From positions 124,001 through 188,000 of the forward strand of contig CAVVQV010000007.1 in assembly GCA_963750495.1 (NCBI GenBank): a DNA stretch of 64,000 nucleotides, given 5' to 3'. The notes below the pieces were generated by a model. The model ran no database searches and was not told the origin of the DNA. It saw only the letters and a program-made list of their open reading frames with translations. Below are positions 34,871 through 43,924 of this stretch, piece after piece. Numbering within the stretch: the stretch's first letter is position 1; each line of letters opens with the position of its first letter. A program made the position numbers and the translations under genes. This stretch comes from JANLYC01 sp963750495 (GTDB lineage Bacteria; Actinomycetota; Actinomycetes; Propionibacteriales; Nocardioidaceae).

Positions 34871-35026
34871 GGTTCCTCCTGCCCAGCCCCCGTGACGCAC
34901 GATCGGCCGTTGTTCACATGCCGGTCAGGAGGGCGTCGCCCGATCGCCACGAGATCGAAACGACATCCGGAGAGGGTGACGGGAACAGCCGGTCAGCTGG
35001 ACCGGCGGCGTTCCTGGAGGACAACG

Positions 35027-36577
35027 ATGACAGTGTTCAACAAGGGCCCCTGGCTCGGCCTCGCGGCAGTCGGCGTCTGCCTCGGCGCGATGACGGCGGC
35101 CTCCGCCGTTGGCGCGGGCTATGACTCCTTCGACGGCCGGAGCGTGCCCGCGAACCCGCGGGTCGGGATCGAGAGCAACGTGCTCAGCCCGGCGCTCTCG
35201 GCCACGTCCGTTGCCTGGGGCAATCTCAGGCTCACCAACCCCGACGCGACCAACGGCATCACCCACTACGGCTACAACACGTCCAACGGAGGTCCACTCA
35301 CGCAGGACCCGAAGGAGGCGTTCAAGACCGAGCCGGACAAGAACGTCTACCTGATCTTCAACGGGCACCACTACCTGTACCAGGGCCACGAGGGCGGTCC
35401 AGGCGGGTACGTGACCCGGGTCGATCTGGACGCAGCCGACCCCGCCCAGCGTGTCTCGCTCATCAGCGACGCCGACGCAATGGGTGCTCCGCTGCCCACG
35501 TTCGACGGCATCACGTGGGACCCCTTCACCCAACAGCTGCTCCTGACCGCTGAGGCCAAGTCGCCCGTCGGTGGGGTCTTCGCAGTGGACCTGGACGCCG
35601 GCGGCGACGCCGTCGACGGTGTCGCGACCCGCCTGCCGGCCCTCGGGTCGGGCGGTTACGAGGGCATCCAGAACGACGCGACCGGCAACGTGTGGCTGGT
35701 CGAGGACATCGGCGGTGCGAGCGTCAGCGGCGGCAAGAAGCCGAACAGCTACGTCTACCGGTTCGAGCCGACCGACAAGACCGACCTGAGCGCGGGCGGC
35801 ACGCTACAGGCGCTCCAGGTCCTGCGGAAGGACGGCACCCCCATCACGGCTGCCGACCTGTCCGCCAACCCGTCGTCATCGGACGTGGCCGACCTGCACA
35901 CCTACGGAAAGTCCTTCTCGACGCGTTGGGTCGACGCCCACTCCGGGACCGCGGCCTTCGACGCGACCGCCAGCGCCGCAGCGGCTCAGGCCACGCCGTT
36001 CAAGCGTCCGGAGAACGGCGTCTTCCGACCTGGAACCGGCTTCCGCGAGTTCTACTTCACCGAGACCGGGGACACCAGCAACCTGAGCACGTTGCCCGGT
36101 GCCTACGGGGGCGTCTTCCGACTGACACAGCGCTCGAGCACGGCCGACAACGGTCGCCTCTCCCCCGCCTACGTCGGCGACGTGGCGCACACGGGTCTCG
36201 ACAACATCCAGTTCGCGACGAAGAACCGGCTGTTGGTGGTCGAGGATGCGGGCGACACGCTGCACGGGCAGCGGAACGCGCTCGACTCCGGCTACTGGCT
36301 GGACCTGCGCGGCGACTCCCACGGCAAATCCGGACCGAAGGCTGTCCGTTGGCTCGCCGAAGGGCGTGACGCCTCGGCGACGTACGACGCGTTGACCAGC
36401 CCCGGCTACAACGACGGCGACAACGAGATCACCGGTATCCATGTCTCCGACGGTGACCCGACCACGGGCGGACTCCTCGGCGCCAAGCTCCCGACGCCCT
36501 TCAGCCACGGCTGGCGGGTGTTCTGGACCCAGCAGCACGGGGACAACACCACGTGGGAGCTCAGCAGCAATCGATGA
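35027..36577 (+). CDS. Secreted PhoX-like (DUF839) protein
   Basis: A 516-residue exported protein: N-terminal signal (GPWLGLAAVGVCLGAMTAASAVGAG, given here only as a span at about 7-30), then a beta-propeller-like domain with PTFDGITWDPFTQQLLL, GSGGYEGIQND, GNVWLVEDIGG and FKRPENGVFRPG. The arrangement is that of PhoX/DUF839 proteins, some of which are calcium- and iron-dependent alkaline phosphatases. Metal ligands cannot be confirmed by eye. GGAGG precedes the ATG. It follows the deacetylase operon and might recycle phosphate in the same response. Confidence 0.75.
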   Translation: MTVFNKGPWLGLAAVGVCLGAMTAASAVGAGYDSFDGRSVPANPRVGIESNVLSPALSATSVAWGNLRLTNPDATNGITHYGYNTSNGGPLTQDPKEAFKTEPDKNVYLIFNGHHYLYQGHEGGPGGYVTRVDLDAADPAQRVSLISDADAMGAPLPTFDGITWDPFTQQLLLTAEAKSPVGGVFAVDLDAGGDAVDGVATRLPALGSGGYEGIQNDATGNVWLVEDIGGASVSGGKKPNSYVYRFEPTDKTDLSAGGTLQALQVLRKDGTPITAADLSANPSSSDVADLHTYGKSFSTRWVDAHSGTAAFDATASAAAAQATPFKRPENGVFRPGTGFREFYFTETGDTSNLSTLPGAYGGVFRLTQRSSTADNGRLSPAYVGDVAHTGLDNIQFATKNRLLVVEDAGDTLHGQRNALDSGYWLDLRGDSHGKSGPKAVRWLAEGRDASATYDALTSPGYNDGDNEITGIHVSDGDPTTGGLLGAKLPTPFSHGWRVFWTQQHGDNTTWELSSNR

Positions 36578-36583
36578 CCACGT

Positions 36584-38524
36584 TCAGTGGTGGTGGCTGT
36601 GCGCAGCTGAGTCCGCGTCGGTGTGGCAGTGGTCGCCGTCCACCTTGGTCGTGGGTGGCACGTCGATCGACGGGTTCTGGTCGAAGAAGCCGAACGGCTT
36701 GAGCCAGAACGCGATCGTGTCGGACGGCATGATCGGCCAGTCCTCGACACGGGTGATGTGGTGGATGCCGAAGACGTACCAGAGCACGACGTCAGTGTTC
36801 TCCAACGGCTCGTCGTCGGAGATCCACCGTGTCATGCCGTCGTCATGCGTCGACTGGGTCGGATAGGCCCCGCAGGGCCAGCGCTCGTCATCGTGCTGCC
36901 GGGTCACCCACACCGTGTGCCCGATGATCGGTGCTCGCAGGAACTGCGGTGTTTCGGGATCCATGAGGCTCGGGATCGAGGCGGTCGGGACGAGCTTGTA
37001 CGCCGGGTTGGTCCCGACGGCGTTCGTCCGGTTCGGGTTGACCACCTTCCACGTCCGTTGGGTCTCCCAGCTGAAATCGCGCCCTGCCACGGCCTCGGAC
37101 GTGATGGGAGTCGAGTCGGTCACGACGGCCAGGCCGTACGGGTTGTCTGTCGTGACCGGCAACGCCTTCGAGTCGACCTCCATCACGGTGTTGCCGTCGC
37201 CGTCGACGTCGAGGTCGAGCCGGGCCACCAGGAAGTGCTGGTGGAACGGCGCGTAGGTCTGCTTGTCGACGACGGTGCCCGTCCGTGGCGGGTCTGCCCC
37301 TTCGGCAAACGGAGTCGTAACCATGAGGCCGGTCGCGCGGACCTCGCACTCGATGTTGCCGTCCTGGTAGAACCGCCAGTAGATCAGGTACTCGTAGTTC
37401 GCGACGGTCGCGTGGCACGAGACGACCATCCGTCGCATCCGACGCACTTCCGCGCCCAGCGCGTGGTCCACGTGCTTCCACAGCACGGCGTTGTCCTCCT
37501 CGTGCAGGCAGATGGCGTTCTTGATCGTGAACGGCTCGCCCTTCGTGTCGTGCAGCACCGCGTCGACGTAACGGATCTCGCCCAGGCAGTCGCACCCGAG
37601 CTCGAGCGACGTGGTCATGAACCCGAGTCCCCACTCACCGATGTCGAAAGCGGTGCGCCGATAGTGGTCGAACGACGGATCGCGATACGGCACGACCATC
37701 TCGGCCAACGACATGCGATAGGCGATGTCGCGCTTGGTGCCGTTGTCGTCGTAGGCGACCTGGTAGATGACCGGGCCCTCGCGGTAGTTGAAGCCGAGCC
37801 GCATGGTCCAGTTCTGCCAGCGCAGCTCGGTCCCGTCCAGCGTGAACGACACCCCCTCCGGTTGGGTGATGTGCAACGGGGTCAGGTCGGTGCGCTGCTC
37901 GCCGGACCACACCCCGGGCACGTACTCCGCATCGACGTCCGGCTGCCCGTGATCATGGTCGTTCTCGAGCTCGAGCAGCTCCAGGGTGTTGACGTCGACG
38001 ACCACCTTGAGCCCGGACACGGGGTGGGCGTAGAGATTTCCCTGCGGTGTCTGGCGGTACCAGATGTCGCACCACCCGAGCCTGCGGTCGCGCCACTGTT
38101 CGGGCATGAGGGCCTTGGCGTACGTCCATACCTCGATCGTCACCAGCGACATGTCGGTGATGCCGCGCTCCGCGAGGGCCGCGACCACCTCGGGATGCGC
38201 TCGCATCGCCGCGTCGACCTCGTTGTACTCGTCGGTCGTGAAGTGCGGCGTCACATCGGGTACCTGGGTCCAGGACACGAGCGACTTCGCGGTCAGGTCG
38301 ACCACGCCCTCCCAGGTCTGGTTGTCCTCACGGTTCCAGAGCACAGCGAGCGCTCGACGCGGCACCGGGTCACCGGGCCGCCAGGACTTGACCGTTGCCT
38401 TGGTCGGCTCCTCGAGCTCGATGGACGCGAACCGCCACGCATCGGTGAGAGCCTGCTCGCGGCGCAGGACAGCTGTGGTGAGCCGGAACTCCTGCTCGTT
38501 GAGGGGTTCGAGCGGATGCACCAT
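36584..38524 (-). CDS. Copper amine oxidase
   Basis: A 646-residue primary-amine oxidase that oxidises amines to aldehydes with release of ammonia and hydrogen peroxide. The topaquinone precursor is Tyr377 in VANYEYLIYW, the catalytic base is Asp294 in FDIGEWG, copper ligands are His428 and His430 in FHQHFLVARLD with the third in GIHHITRVEDWPIMP. No signal peptide is seen. The C-terminus is His-rich (DGDHCHTDADSAAHSHHH), perhaps binding copper. It is convergent with the PhoX-like gene and lies beside a ureohydrolase, so polyamine or agmatine breakdown is plausible. Confidence 0.95.
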   Translation of the reverse strand: MVHPLEPLNEQEFRLTTAVLRREQALTDAWRFASIELEEPTKATVKSWRPGDPVPRRALAVLWNREDNQTWEGVVDLTAKSLVSWTQVPDVTPHFTTDEYNEVDAAMRAHPEVVAALAERGITDMSLVTIEVWTYAKALMPEQWRDRRLGWCDIWYRQTPQGNLYAHPVSGLKVVVDVNTLELLELENDHDHGQPDVDAEYVPGVWSGEQRTDLTPLHITQPEGVSFTLDGTELRWQNWTMRLGFNYREGPVIYQVAYDDNGTKRDIAYRMSLAEMVVPYRDPSFDHYRRTAFDIGEWGLGFMTTSLELGCDCLGEIRYVDAVLHDTKGEPFTIKNAICLHEEDNAVLWKHVDHALGAEVRRMRRMVVSCHATVANYEYLIYWRFYQDGNIECEVRATGLMVTTPFAEGADPPRTGTVVDKQTYAPFHQHFLVARLDLDVDGDGNTVMEVDSKALPVTTDNPYGLAVVTDSTPITSEAVAGRDFSWETQRTWKVVNPNRTNAVGTNPAYKLVPTASIPSLMDPETPQFLRAPIIGHTVWVTRQHDDERWPCGAYPTQSTHDDGMTRWISDDEPLENTDVVLWYVFGIHHITRVEDWPIMPSDTIAFWLKPFGFFDQNPSIDVPPTTKVDGDHCHTDADSAAHSHHH

Positions 38525-38622
38525 CGACGCTCCTACGGAGAGAGGGACAGGTGACGCGCTCGTACTATCCCATGACGAAGAGGTAGTCGAGCAGGCCCGG
38601 CGGTCGGGCCGGCGCTCGGTGG

Positions 38623-38733
38623 TCAGTCCACGTCACGTGCCGGCAGTTCGCACCAGGTGTCGCGTCGTACGACGAGCCGCGCTTGCCGCGACATCGGCGG
38701 GCTTGCGGACACGGTGACGCCGCGGAACCGCAT
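38623..38733 (-). CDS. Possible 36-residue protein
   Basis: A short reading frame 8 bp downstream of the ureohydrolase gene on the same strand, with AAGG six bases before its ATG. It encodes MRFRGVTVSASPPMSRQARL followed by a basic stretch and DTWCELPARDVD. No family recognised. It may be chance. Confidence 0.28.
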   Translation of the reverse strand: MRFRGVTVSASPPMSRQARLVVRRDTWCELPARDVD

Positions 38734-38741
38734 GTCCAGCC

Positions 38742-39779
38742 TTACGGGGACTCGTCCACGACAGCGTCCCGATCAGCAAGGAGAGGTGTCGCCGGGTCCC
38801 ACGACGTCCCGTCTCGCTCGTCCTGGCGTCGCCGCGCGATGGCCGACAGCGACTCCAGCACGACACGGTTGCCCAGGGCGGCGGTGATGTCCGCGTGGTC
38901 GTACGGCGGAGCGACCTCCACCACGTCGACACCGACGACCGGCAGCTCCAGGCAGATCCGTCGTACGGCATCGAGCAGCTCGCGCGCAGTCAAGCCACCG
39001 GGTTCGGGCGTGCCCGTGCCCGGCGCGTGCCCCGGGTCGCAGACGTCGATGTCGACCGACAGGAAGACGCCGTCGCAGTCGTCCATCGCGATCGCGAACG
39101 CCTCGGTCAGGCAGTCGGTCAGGCCCCGGTGGACGATCTCGGTCATCTCATAGGACCGCATCTGCTTCCCGGCCATCCAGTCCAGGGTCTCGGGCGGCGG
39201 CCAGTAGCCGCGCAGTCCCATCTGCAGGAAGCGGTCGCTACGCAATGCTCCGGACTCGATGAGCCGACGCATCGGCTGGCCGTGTCCCCACAACGACCCG
39301 AACTCGATGTTGCCTGTGTCTGCATGGGCGTCGAAGTGGATCATCGACACGCGGCCGTGGCCCAGCACGTTCGCGACGCCCTTCGCGTCGGGATACGTGA
39401 CCGAGTGGTCTCCACCCAGGATCACCGGGATGGCCCCGGAACGCGTCACCTTCTCGACCGCGGCCTCGAGGGCAGGCAAGGCGACCTCGATGTCGCCGGA
39501 GTACATCTCGACATCGCCGGCATCGACGACGTTGAGGTCGACGAGCCCATCGGTCCGCAGGGCCAGGCTGGGCCTTGACCCGTCATGAGCGAGGTAGTCG
39601 CGCATCCGGATCGCCATCGGGCCGAACCGCGCACCTGACCGGGCGGAGGTGCCGCCGTCGAAGGGCGCGCCAAGGATCACCACCTGGGCGTCGGCGTACG
39701 ACGCAGGGTCGTCGAGGTCGCACATCGGGACACCCAGGAACGTGAAATCAGGACCGAACTGCTGGCCGTAGCGCGTCAT
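38742..39779 (-). CDS. Agmatinase-family ureohydrolase
   Basis: A 345-residue enzyme of the arginase/agmatinase fold with all manganese ligands: His125 in GGDHSVTYP, Asp150/His152/Asp154 in HFDAHADT, and Asp243/Asp245 in SVDIDVCDP. It should hydrolyse a guanidino compound to urea plus an amine. Agmatine is likely given the copper amine oxidase downstream, but guanidinobutyrate or guanidine hydrolases of this fold exist and cannot be excluded. ATG at 39779 (MTRYGQQFGP) is favoured; the longer reading adds 43 Arg-rich residues. Confidence 0.9.
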   Translation of the reverse strand: MTRYGQQFGPDFTFLGVPMCDLDDPASYADAQVVILGAPFDGGTSARSGARFGPMAIRMRDYLAHDGSRPSLALRTDGLVDLNVVDAGDVEMYSGDIEVALPALEAAVEKVTRSGAIPVILGGDHSVTYPDAKGVANVLGHGRVSMIHFDAHADTGNIEFGSLWGHGQPMRRLIESGALRSDRFLQMGLRGYWPPPETLDWMAGKQMRSYEMTEIVHRGLTDCLTEAFAIAMDDCDGVFLSVDIDVCDPGHAPGTGTPEPGGLTARELLDAVRRICLELPVVGVDVVEVAPPYDHADITAALGNRVVLESLSAIARRRQDERDGTSWDPATPLLADRDAVVDESP

Positions 39780-39922
39780 GCCCGGAGTCTCGCAGCAGGC
39801 GCGACGAAGTCCAAGAGCGCCCCGCCTGCTCCCTGGAGGGCGTCTCGGAACGAAGGTCCGGGCGTGGCCGGAGCAGGGCGCGGACCGGCAGACGTCCTGC
39901 GCTCGCATGCGATAGTGACAGC

Positions 39923-40522
39923 ATGGTCGAGCAGCCCGATGCTGATGAATGGGAGGTCTGGTTCGACACGGACGTTTCCTGCCGTGACGACGCGGTCGGT
40001 ACGGTCTCGGCGCTGGTGTGCACCGAACCGGGCCACCGGCTGCGCGAGCTGGTTGTTCGCGGCCGCGAGCACCGGCACCACGAGCACCCCGTGCCCTGCA
40101 CCGCCCTCACGCGAACGGACCGGACCGGCGTGACTCTCGACCTGCCAACGGCGGCGGTGCAGGAGCGGCGCTTCAACATCGAGACCGTGATGCTGGCAGA
40201 GGATCCGCTGCGCTGGATGGAGCTCGACGGTGGTGCCATGGGCTGGCGGCCCCAGGATCAGCCCTTCGAGGTGCCGGTCACGGTGCCTCAGCTCGGCGAG
40301 GACGAGACCCTGGTGCGTCACCACGCCCTCGTGATCGCCGGCACCCACCACATCGGCCATCTGGCCGGAGTCACGCTGGACCGCGACTCGTTCAAGGTGC
40401 ACGGCCTCATCGTCGACCTGGGCCACGTGTGGCACCGCCATGTCGCGGTGCTGCCGGCGACCACCATCGAGCGGATGTCAGAGTTCTGGGTCTGGGTCAG
40501 GCCCGCCGAGACGCGGGGCTGA
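39923..40522 (+). CDS. Hypothetical protein with PRC-barrel-like C-terminus
   Basis: A 199-residue soluble protein rich in His. An N-terminal half has HRLRELVVRGREHRHHEHPVP, a pattern of beta strands followed by a loop typical of PRC-barrels, and the second half repeats it as DRDSFKVHGLIVDLGHVWHRHVAVLP. Two PRC-barrel-like units in tandem is my reading, at modest confidence. GATAGT lies 6 bp before the ATG (leaderless). The ion-channel gene begins 7 bp after its stop, so the two form an operon; the protein may be a cytosolic partner. Confidence 0.6.
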   Translation: MVEQPDADEWEVWFDTDVSCRDDAVGTVSALVCTEPGHRLRELVVRGREHRHHEHPVPCTALTRTDRTGVTLDLPTAAVQERRFNIETVMLAEDPLRWMELDGGAMGWRPQDQPFEVPVTVPQLGEDETLVRHHALVIAGTHHIGHLAGVTLDRDSFKVHGLIVDLGHVWHRHVAVLPATTIERMSEFWVWVRPAETRG

Positions 40523-40528
40523 AGCGGC

Positions 40529-40996
40529 ATGGCACGCAGCCGACACATTCGCATCGCACCGACGTGGCTCGTGCCTGCGCTGTTGATCGCGGTGGTCCTC
40601 ACGCTCGTGTCCGGCAGCGCGGTCGCCGCCATCGAGACCAACACGGTGAGCAACTACTGGCGTGGCCTGTGGTGGGCCGTCAGCCTGATCACCACGGTCG
40701 GCTTCGTCGGAGAGCCACCGGAGACCACGACCGGTGCCATCTTGTCCGTGATCCTCATGATCCTGGGTTTCCTGCTGCTCGCGATGGTGAGCGCTTCCCT
40801 GGCTGCGATGTTCGTCCGCGAGGAGGAAGAGCCCCGCGAGACGCGCGAGGTAGCGGCCGACGCCGCCATCCTGGCCGCCTTGGAGCGGGTCGAGCGCCGG
40901 CTCGACGACCTCGAGTCCAGGCTCGACGCCGGATCCCGGGATCGACCTCCAGCGCCCACGCGAGTCGAGCACGGCGACGACTCCCGAGGCCCGTGA
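40529..40996 (+). CDS. Two-TM ion channel with altered selectivity filter
   Basis: A 155-residue protein of the KcsA-like Ion_trans_2 fold: TM1 (about 13-33), pore helix RGLWWAVSLI, filter TTVGFVGEP (about 55-63) and TM2 (about 68-93), then a long charged coiled-coil helix (AALERVERRLDDLESRLDAG). Potassium channels have TVGYGD; here it is TVGFVGE, so Tyr-Gly-Asp is replaced by Phe-Val-Gly-Glu. Ion selectivity is therefore uncertain. It is coupled to the PRC-like gene before it. Confidence 0.82.
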   Translation: MARSRHIRIAPTWLVPALLIAVVLTLVSGSAVAAIETNTVSNYWRGLWWAVSLITTVGFVGEPPETTTGAILSVILMILGFLLLAMVSASLAAMFVREEEEPRETREVAADAAILAALERVERRLDDLESRLDAGSRDRPPAPTRVEHGDDSRGP

Positions 40997-41012
40997 CCCA
41001 AGGGACGCCTGC

Positions 41013-41612
41013 TCAGTCGGAGCTACCTGGCTGTGCGCTGGACCCGGAGCCCGAGGTCGGGGTGTCACCCCACGCGGCGCGCGCCCCGGAGTCCCCGACT
41101 CGGTAGATCTGGACGCTGGTGGCCACGGCCGCGACCACGGCCAGGCCCGCCACCACCATCACGATGGTTGACTGACGCGCGGAGGTGCTGACTGCCCCTG
41201 GCTTCTCCGGGGCGGTAGTCGCGACCTCTGCAGCGCCTGACTGCCGACGATCCAGGACGACGAGAGCAGCGCTCATGATCAGCAGCGGTATCGCGAACCA
41301 GATGAGCTGGTCACCCAGTTGGGCGTGCGTGCCGGGGTCTCCCACCTGGTGCTCCAGGTACTCACCGCTCTGCGTGGCAACGGGGATCAGCAGTGTCGAG
41401 GCTGCGCCGGCGGCCACGACCAACCACCCGTACCGACGCCGAAGCCGGGGCCAGAGGGCGATCGCGATAGTCCCGAGTGCCGCGATCGGCAGCAGCACGA
41501 CGATGGCGTGCACCACCAGCGGATGCAGCGGTAGTCCATTGAAGGTGTGAACATCCGAGAAGAACCTTCCGACGACGTGGGTGCGGCCTCGGCCACCGTA
41601 GCCAGCAGGCAT
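41013..41612 (-). CDS. DUF2231 membrane protein, copy 2
   Basis: A 199-residue protein opening with NGLPLHPLVVHAIVVLLP and ending with YRVGDSGARAAW, as in copy 1 at 21715-22206. Four hydrophobic segments, with a longer hydrophilic loop between spans 3 and 4. About 20 additional N-terminal residues precede the domain if the ATG at 41612 is used. Unknown function. It is convergent with the channel gene. Confidence 0.78.
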   Translation of the reverse strand: MPAGYGGRGRTHVVGRFFSDVHTFNGLPLHPLVVHAIVVLLPIAALGTIAIALWPRLRRRYGWLVVAAGAASTLLIPVATQSGEYLEHQVGDPGTHAQLGDQLIWFAIPLLIMSAALVVLDRRQSGAAEVATTAPEKPGAVSTSARQSTIVMVVAGLAVVAAVATSVQIYRVGDSGARAAWGDTPTSGSGSSAQPGSSD

Positions 41613-41686
41613 ATGACCGTCCTGAGAGCAAGGTCAAGACTCTGCTAAATCCGCCGATTGCCACCCTGCCCAACCTGCTCCAGGCG

Positions 41687-42313
41687 CTACTCGGCGACGA
41701 GCCCCAGGTTTCGGTCGATGGCGCTCCGCACCCGCGCCATCGCCCAGCTGCGCGACCGTCGCGGCGCACCGATCAGTACCTCGAGGCTGTAACCGTCCAT
41801 CAGCCGAGCACAGTCGTACGCGACCTCAACGGGCGCACCGCAGGCGAACGTCCCGTCGGCGGCGCCTTCCGCCACGATGGCAGCGATCGTGCTCGCCCAC
41901 TGGTCGGTGACGGCGGTGACGTCCCTGAGCGTCTGGGCATCGCGGGGTGGTCGGGCGAACAGCTGCGCCCACAGGTTCCACCGCACGTCGGCCGGACCGA
42001 CCGGAAGGTACAGCCGCACCACGCGCTCGAGCGCCTCCCTTGGCGTGGGAGCCGATGCGACCCTGCGCCGGAGCCGGTCAGCAAGCTCGGCCTCGCTGTG
42101 CAGCAGGACGTCGATGAGGATCCGGTCGCGCTTGCCGAAGTAGTACATGACGTGGCCCGGGCTCATACCGGCACGCGCGGCGATGTCCTGGATCCGCACA
42201 CGATCGGGGCCAACGTCGGCAATGACCTCCATGGCGGCCTTCAGCACCTTGTGCCGCACGGATGGTTTGTCGATGTCGGGATCGGGCCTGCCCGGCACGC
42301 CTCTCTTGGTCAT
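41687..42313 (-). CDS. TetR-family regulator beside the NCS1 permease
   Basis: A 208-residue regulator with an N-terminal TetR helix-turn-helix (VLKAAMEVIADVGPDRVRIQ, GMSPGHVMYYFGKRDRILID) and a ligand-binding C-terminal domain. ATG at 42313 is preferred over the one at 42343 because TACGCT lies 8 bp upstream. It is divergent from the permease gene, with a candidate operator at 42349-42363 between them, so it probably represses the permease until a nucleobase-like ligand appears. Confidence 0.9.
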   Translation of the reverse strand: MTKRGVPGRPDPDIDKPSVRHKVLKAAMEVIADVGPDRVRIQDIAARAGMSPGHVMYYFGKRDRILIDVLLHSEAELADRLRRRVASAPTPREALERVVRLYLPVGPADVRWNLWAQLFARPPRDAQTLRDVTAVTDQWASTIAAIVAEGAADGTFACGAPVEVAYDCARLMDGYSLEVLIGAPRRSRSWAMARVRSAIDRNLGLVAE

Positions 42314-42348
42314 CGCCAACGAGCGTACCAATCTTTCGAACATGGTTC

Positions 42349-42363
42349 TAGAATCTCATTCTA
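42349..42363. promoter_or_regulatory. Candidate TetR operator
   Basis: TAGAAT-CTC-ATTCTA, a perfect 6-bp inverted repeat in an otherwise GC-rich region. It lies between the TetR gene and the permease gene, 10 bp upstream of a TAGGGT -10-like box (42373-42378) for the permease. Confidence 0.6.
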
Positions 42364-42405
42364 AAACGATGCTAGGGTGGCGCATCCCCCGAGAGAAGGC
42401 GTGCC

Positions 42406-43920
42406 ATGAACGACCAGCATCCGGACGCCGAAACCGACCGGAAACTCCGTCGCCACGTCGAGCAGCACGGTGTCGACACCATTCCGGACGTCGAGCGCAC
42501 GGCCCGGCCACGGGAGGTTGTCAGCATCCTGTGGGGCGGGAACCTTTCGTTGTCCGTCACCGTGTTCGGTTGGCTGGTCATCCTCTACGGGCTCAGCTGG
42601 TGGGCGTCGGTGGCCGCGATCGTGGCCGGCACGCTGCTCGGAAGTCTCGCCGTGACACCGCTGGCGCTGCTCGGCCTCCGCTCGGCAACGAACAACTCCG
42701 TCAGCAGCGGAGCGTACTTCGGTGTTCGCGGGCGGTTGATCGCGTCCGTCATCGGCCTCCTCCTCTGCCTGGGCTACGTCGCACTGACGATATGGACGGG
42801 CGGAGACGCGGTCGTCGGCGGACTGGACCGCACCTTCGGGATCGCGGCCTCCGACGGCCAGTCCGTAGCGGCATACCTCCTGCTGGCGATGCTCGTCGCG
42901 ACGATCGCCATCTACGGCTACCGGTGGCTGGTCCGCGTCAACAACCTCATCGTCCCGGGAATCGCCGCGATCATGCTCTTGACCGTCATCGCGCTCTGGG
43001 GATCCTTCGATGCGTCGTACGCAGGAACGCCCTCGGCGTACGTCCTGGGGGGCTTCTGGCCGACCTGGCTGCTGGCCGCCCTGACGTCCGGAGTCGCAGG
43101 GCCGGTGTCCTATGTGACGCAGACGGGTGACTGGACCCGCTACATCTCCCCCGACCGCCACGCGACCCCCCGCGTCCTCGCCAGCATGTTCGCCGGACTC
43201 TTCGTGGGGCTCACCGTGCCCACGTTGTTCGGTGCGTTCGTCTCGGTCGTGTCGCTGAATCCCGACAGCTTTTCCCTGGAGCTCGTCGATGCAGTGCCGG
43301 ACTGGTTGTTGCCGCTGGTCATTCTTTTCGCCGTGGCGGGCAGCCTCGGCCAGGGCGGGATGAACCTCTACAGCATGGGTCTGGACCTGGACGCCATACT
43401 GCCGCGGCTCAGTCGGACCACGTCGACCATCGCCGTCGCCGTCGTGTCGACGGTGCTGGTGTTGCTGGGCAAGTTCGTCTGGAGTGCCGAGAGCACGGTG
43501 ACGACCTTCGTCGTCGTGCTGACGTCGCTCGCCACCCCCTGGGCCGTGATCACGATGATCGGCTTCGCGCGCACCGGGGGAAGGTTCCACGAGCCGTCCC
43601 TCCAGGTCTTCAACCGACGCGAGACGGGCGGGGCGTACTGGTTCACTGCTGGCTGGAACATCGACGCAGCTCTCGCGTGGACGGTCGCCAGCGTCATCGG
43701 CGTGCTGTCCAACTCGACATCGAGCTTCGAAGGGCCGATCTCGACGTGGTTCGGTGGGGTCGACGTGAGCTTTGTGACGTCCGCGGCCTCGGCAGCCCTC
43801 GTCTACTGCGTACTGGTGGCCCTGCGACCGCAGGGCCACGCGGCAAGGCTGGCGTCTGGGGCACAACCGGAGCCCCCGATCTCAACCACAGGCACCGCGT
43901 CCGCAGAGATGCACCGATAG
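42406..43920 (+). CDS. NCS1-family nucleobase:cation symporter
   Basis: A 504-residue transporter with 12 predicted spans and the purine-cytosine permease pattern: an N-terminal soluble lead, VVSILWGGNLSLSVTVFGWL, SNNSVSSG-like ATNNSVSSGAYFGVRG, and YVTQTGDWTRYISPDRHA in the middle, then GQGGMNLYSMGLDLDA. Substrates of the family are cytosine, purines, allantoin, hydantoins or thiamine. The neighbouring amine oxidase and ureohydrolase suggest nitrogen acquisition. Regulated by the divergent TetR protein (inference). Confidence 0.88.
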   Translation: MNDQHPDAETDRKLRRHVEQHGVDTIPDVERTARPREVVSILWGGNLSLSVTVFGWLVILYGLSWWASVAAIVAGTLLGSLAVTPLALLGLRSATNNSVSSGAYFGVRGRLIASVIGLLLCLGYVALTIWTGGDAVVGGLDRTFGIAASDGQSVAAYLLLAMLVATIAIYGYRWLVRVNNLIVPGIAAIMLLTVIALWGSFDASYAGTPSAYVLGGFWPTWLLAALTSGVAGPVSYVTQTGDWTRYISPDRHATPRVLASMFAGLFVGLTVPTLFGAFVSVVSLNPDSFSLELVDAVPDWLLPLVILFAVAGSLGQGGMNLYSMGLDLDAILPRLSRTTSTIAVAVVSTVLVLLGKFVWSAESTVTTFVVVLTSLATPWAVITMIGFARTGGRFHEPSLQVFNRRETGGAYWFTAGWNIDAALAWTVASVIGVLSNSTSSFEGPISTWFGGVDVSFVTSAASAALVYCVLVALRPQGHAARLASGAQPEPPISTTGTASAEMHR

Positions 43921-43924
43921 CGGT

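Noticed and set aside
34867..35124. 85-residue frame overlapping the end of the PIG-L gene (ATGA)
   Set aside because: It runs through the ribosome site and signal peptide of the PhoX-like gene in another frame and has no family resemblance.
36623..38554. 643-residue open frame on the + strand opposite the amine oxidase
   Set aside because: It mirrors the amine oxidase codons; the reverse strand encodes all oxidase motifs, and this one has no recognisable domain.
42361..43866. 501-residue open frame opposite the NCS1 permease
   Set aside because: Arg/Gln/His-rich composition typical of an antisense shadow in high-GC DNA; the + strand has clear membrane spans.
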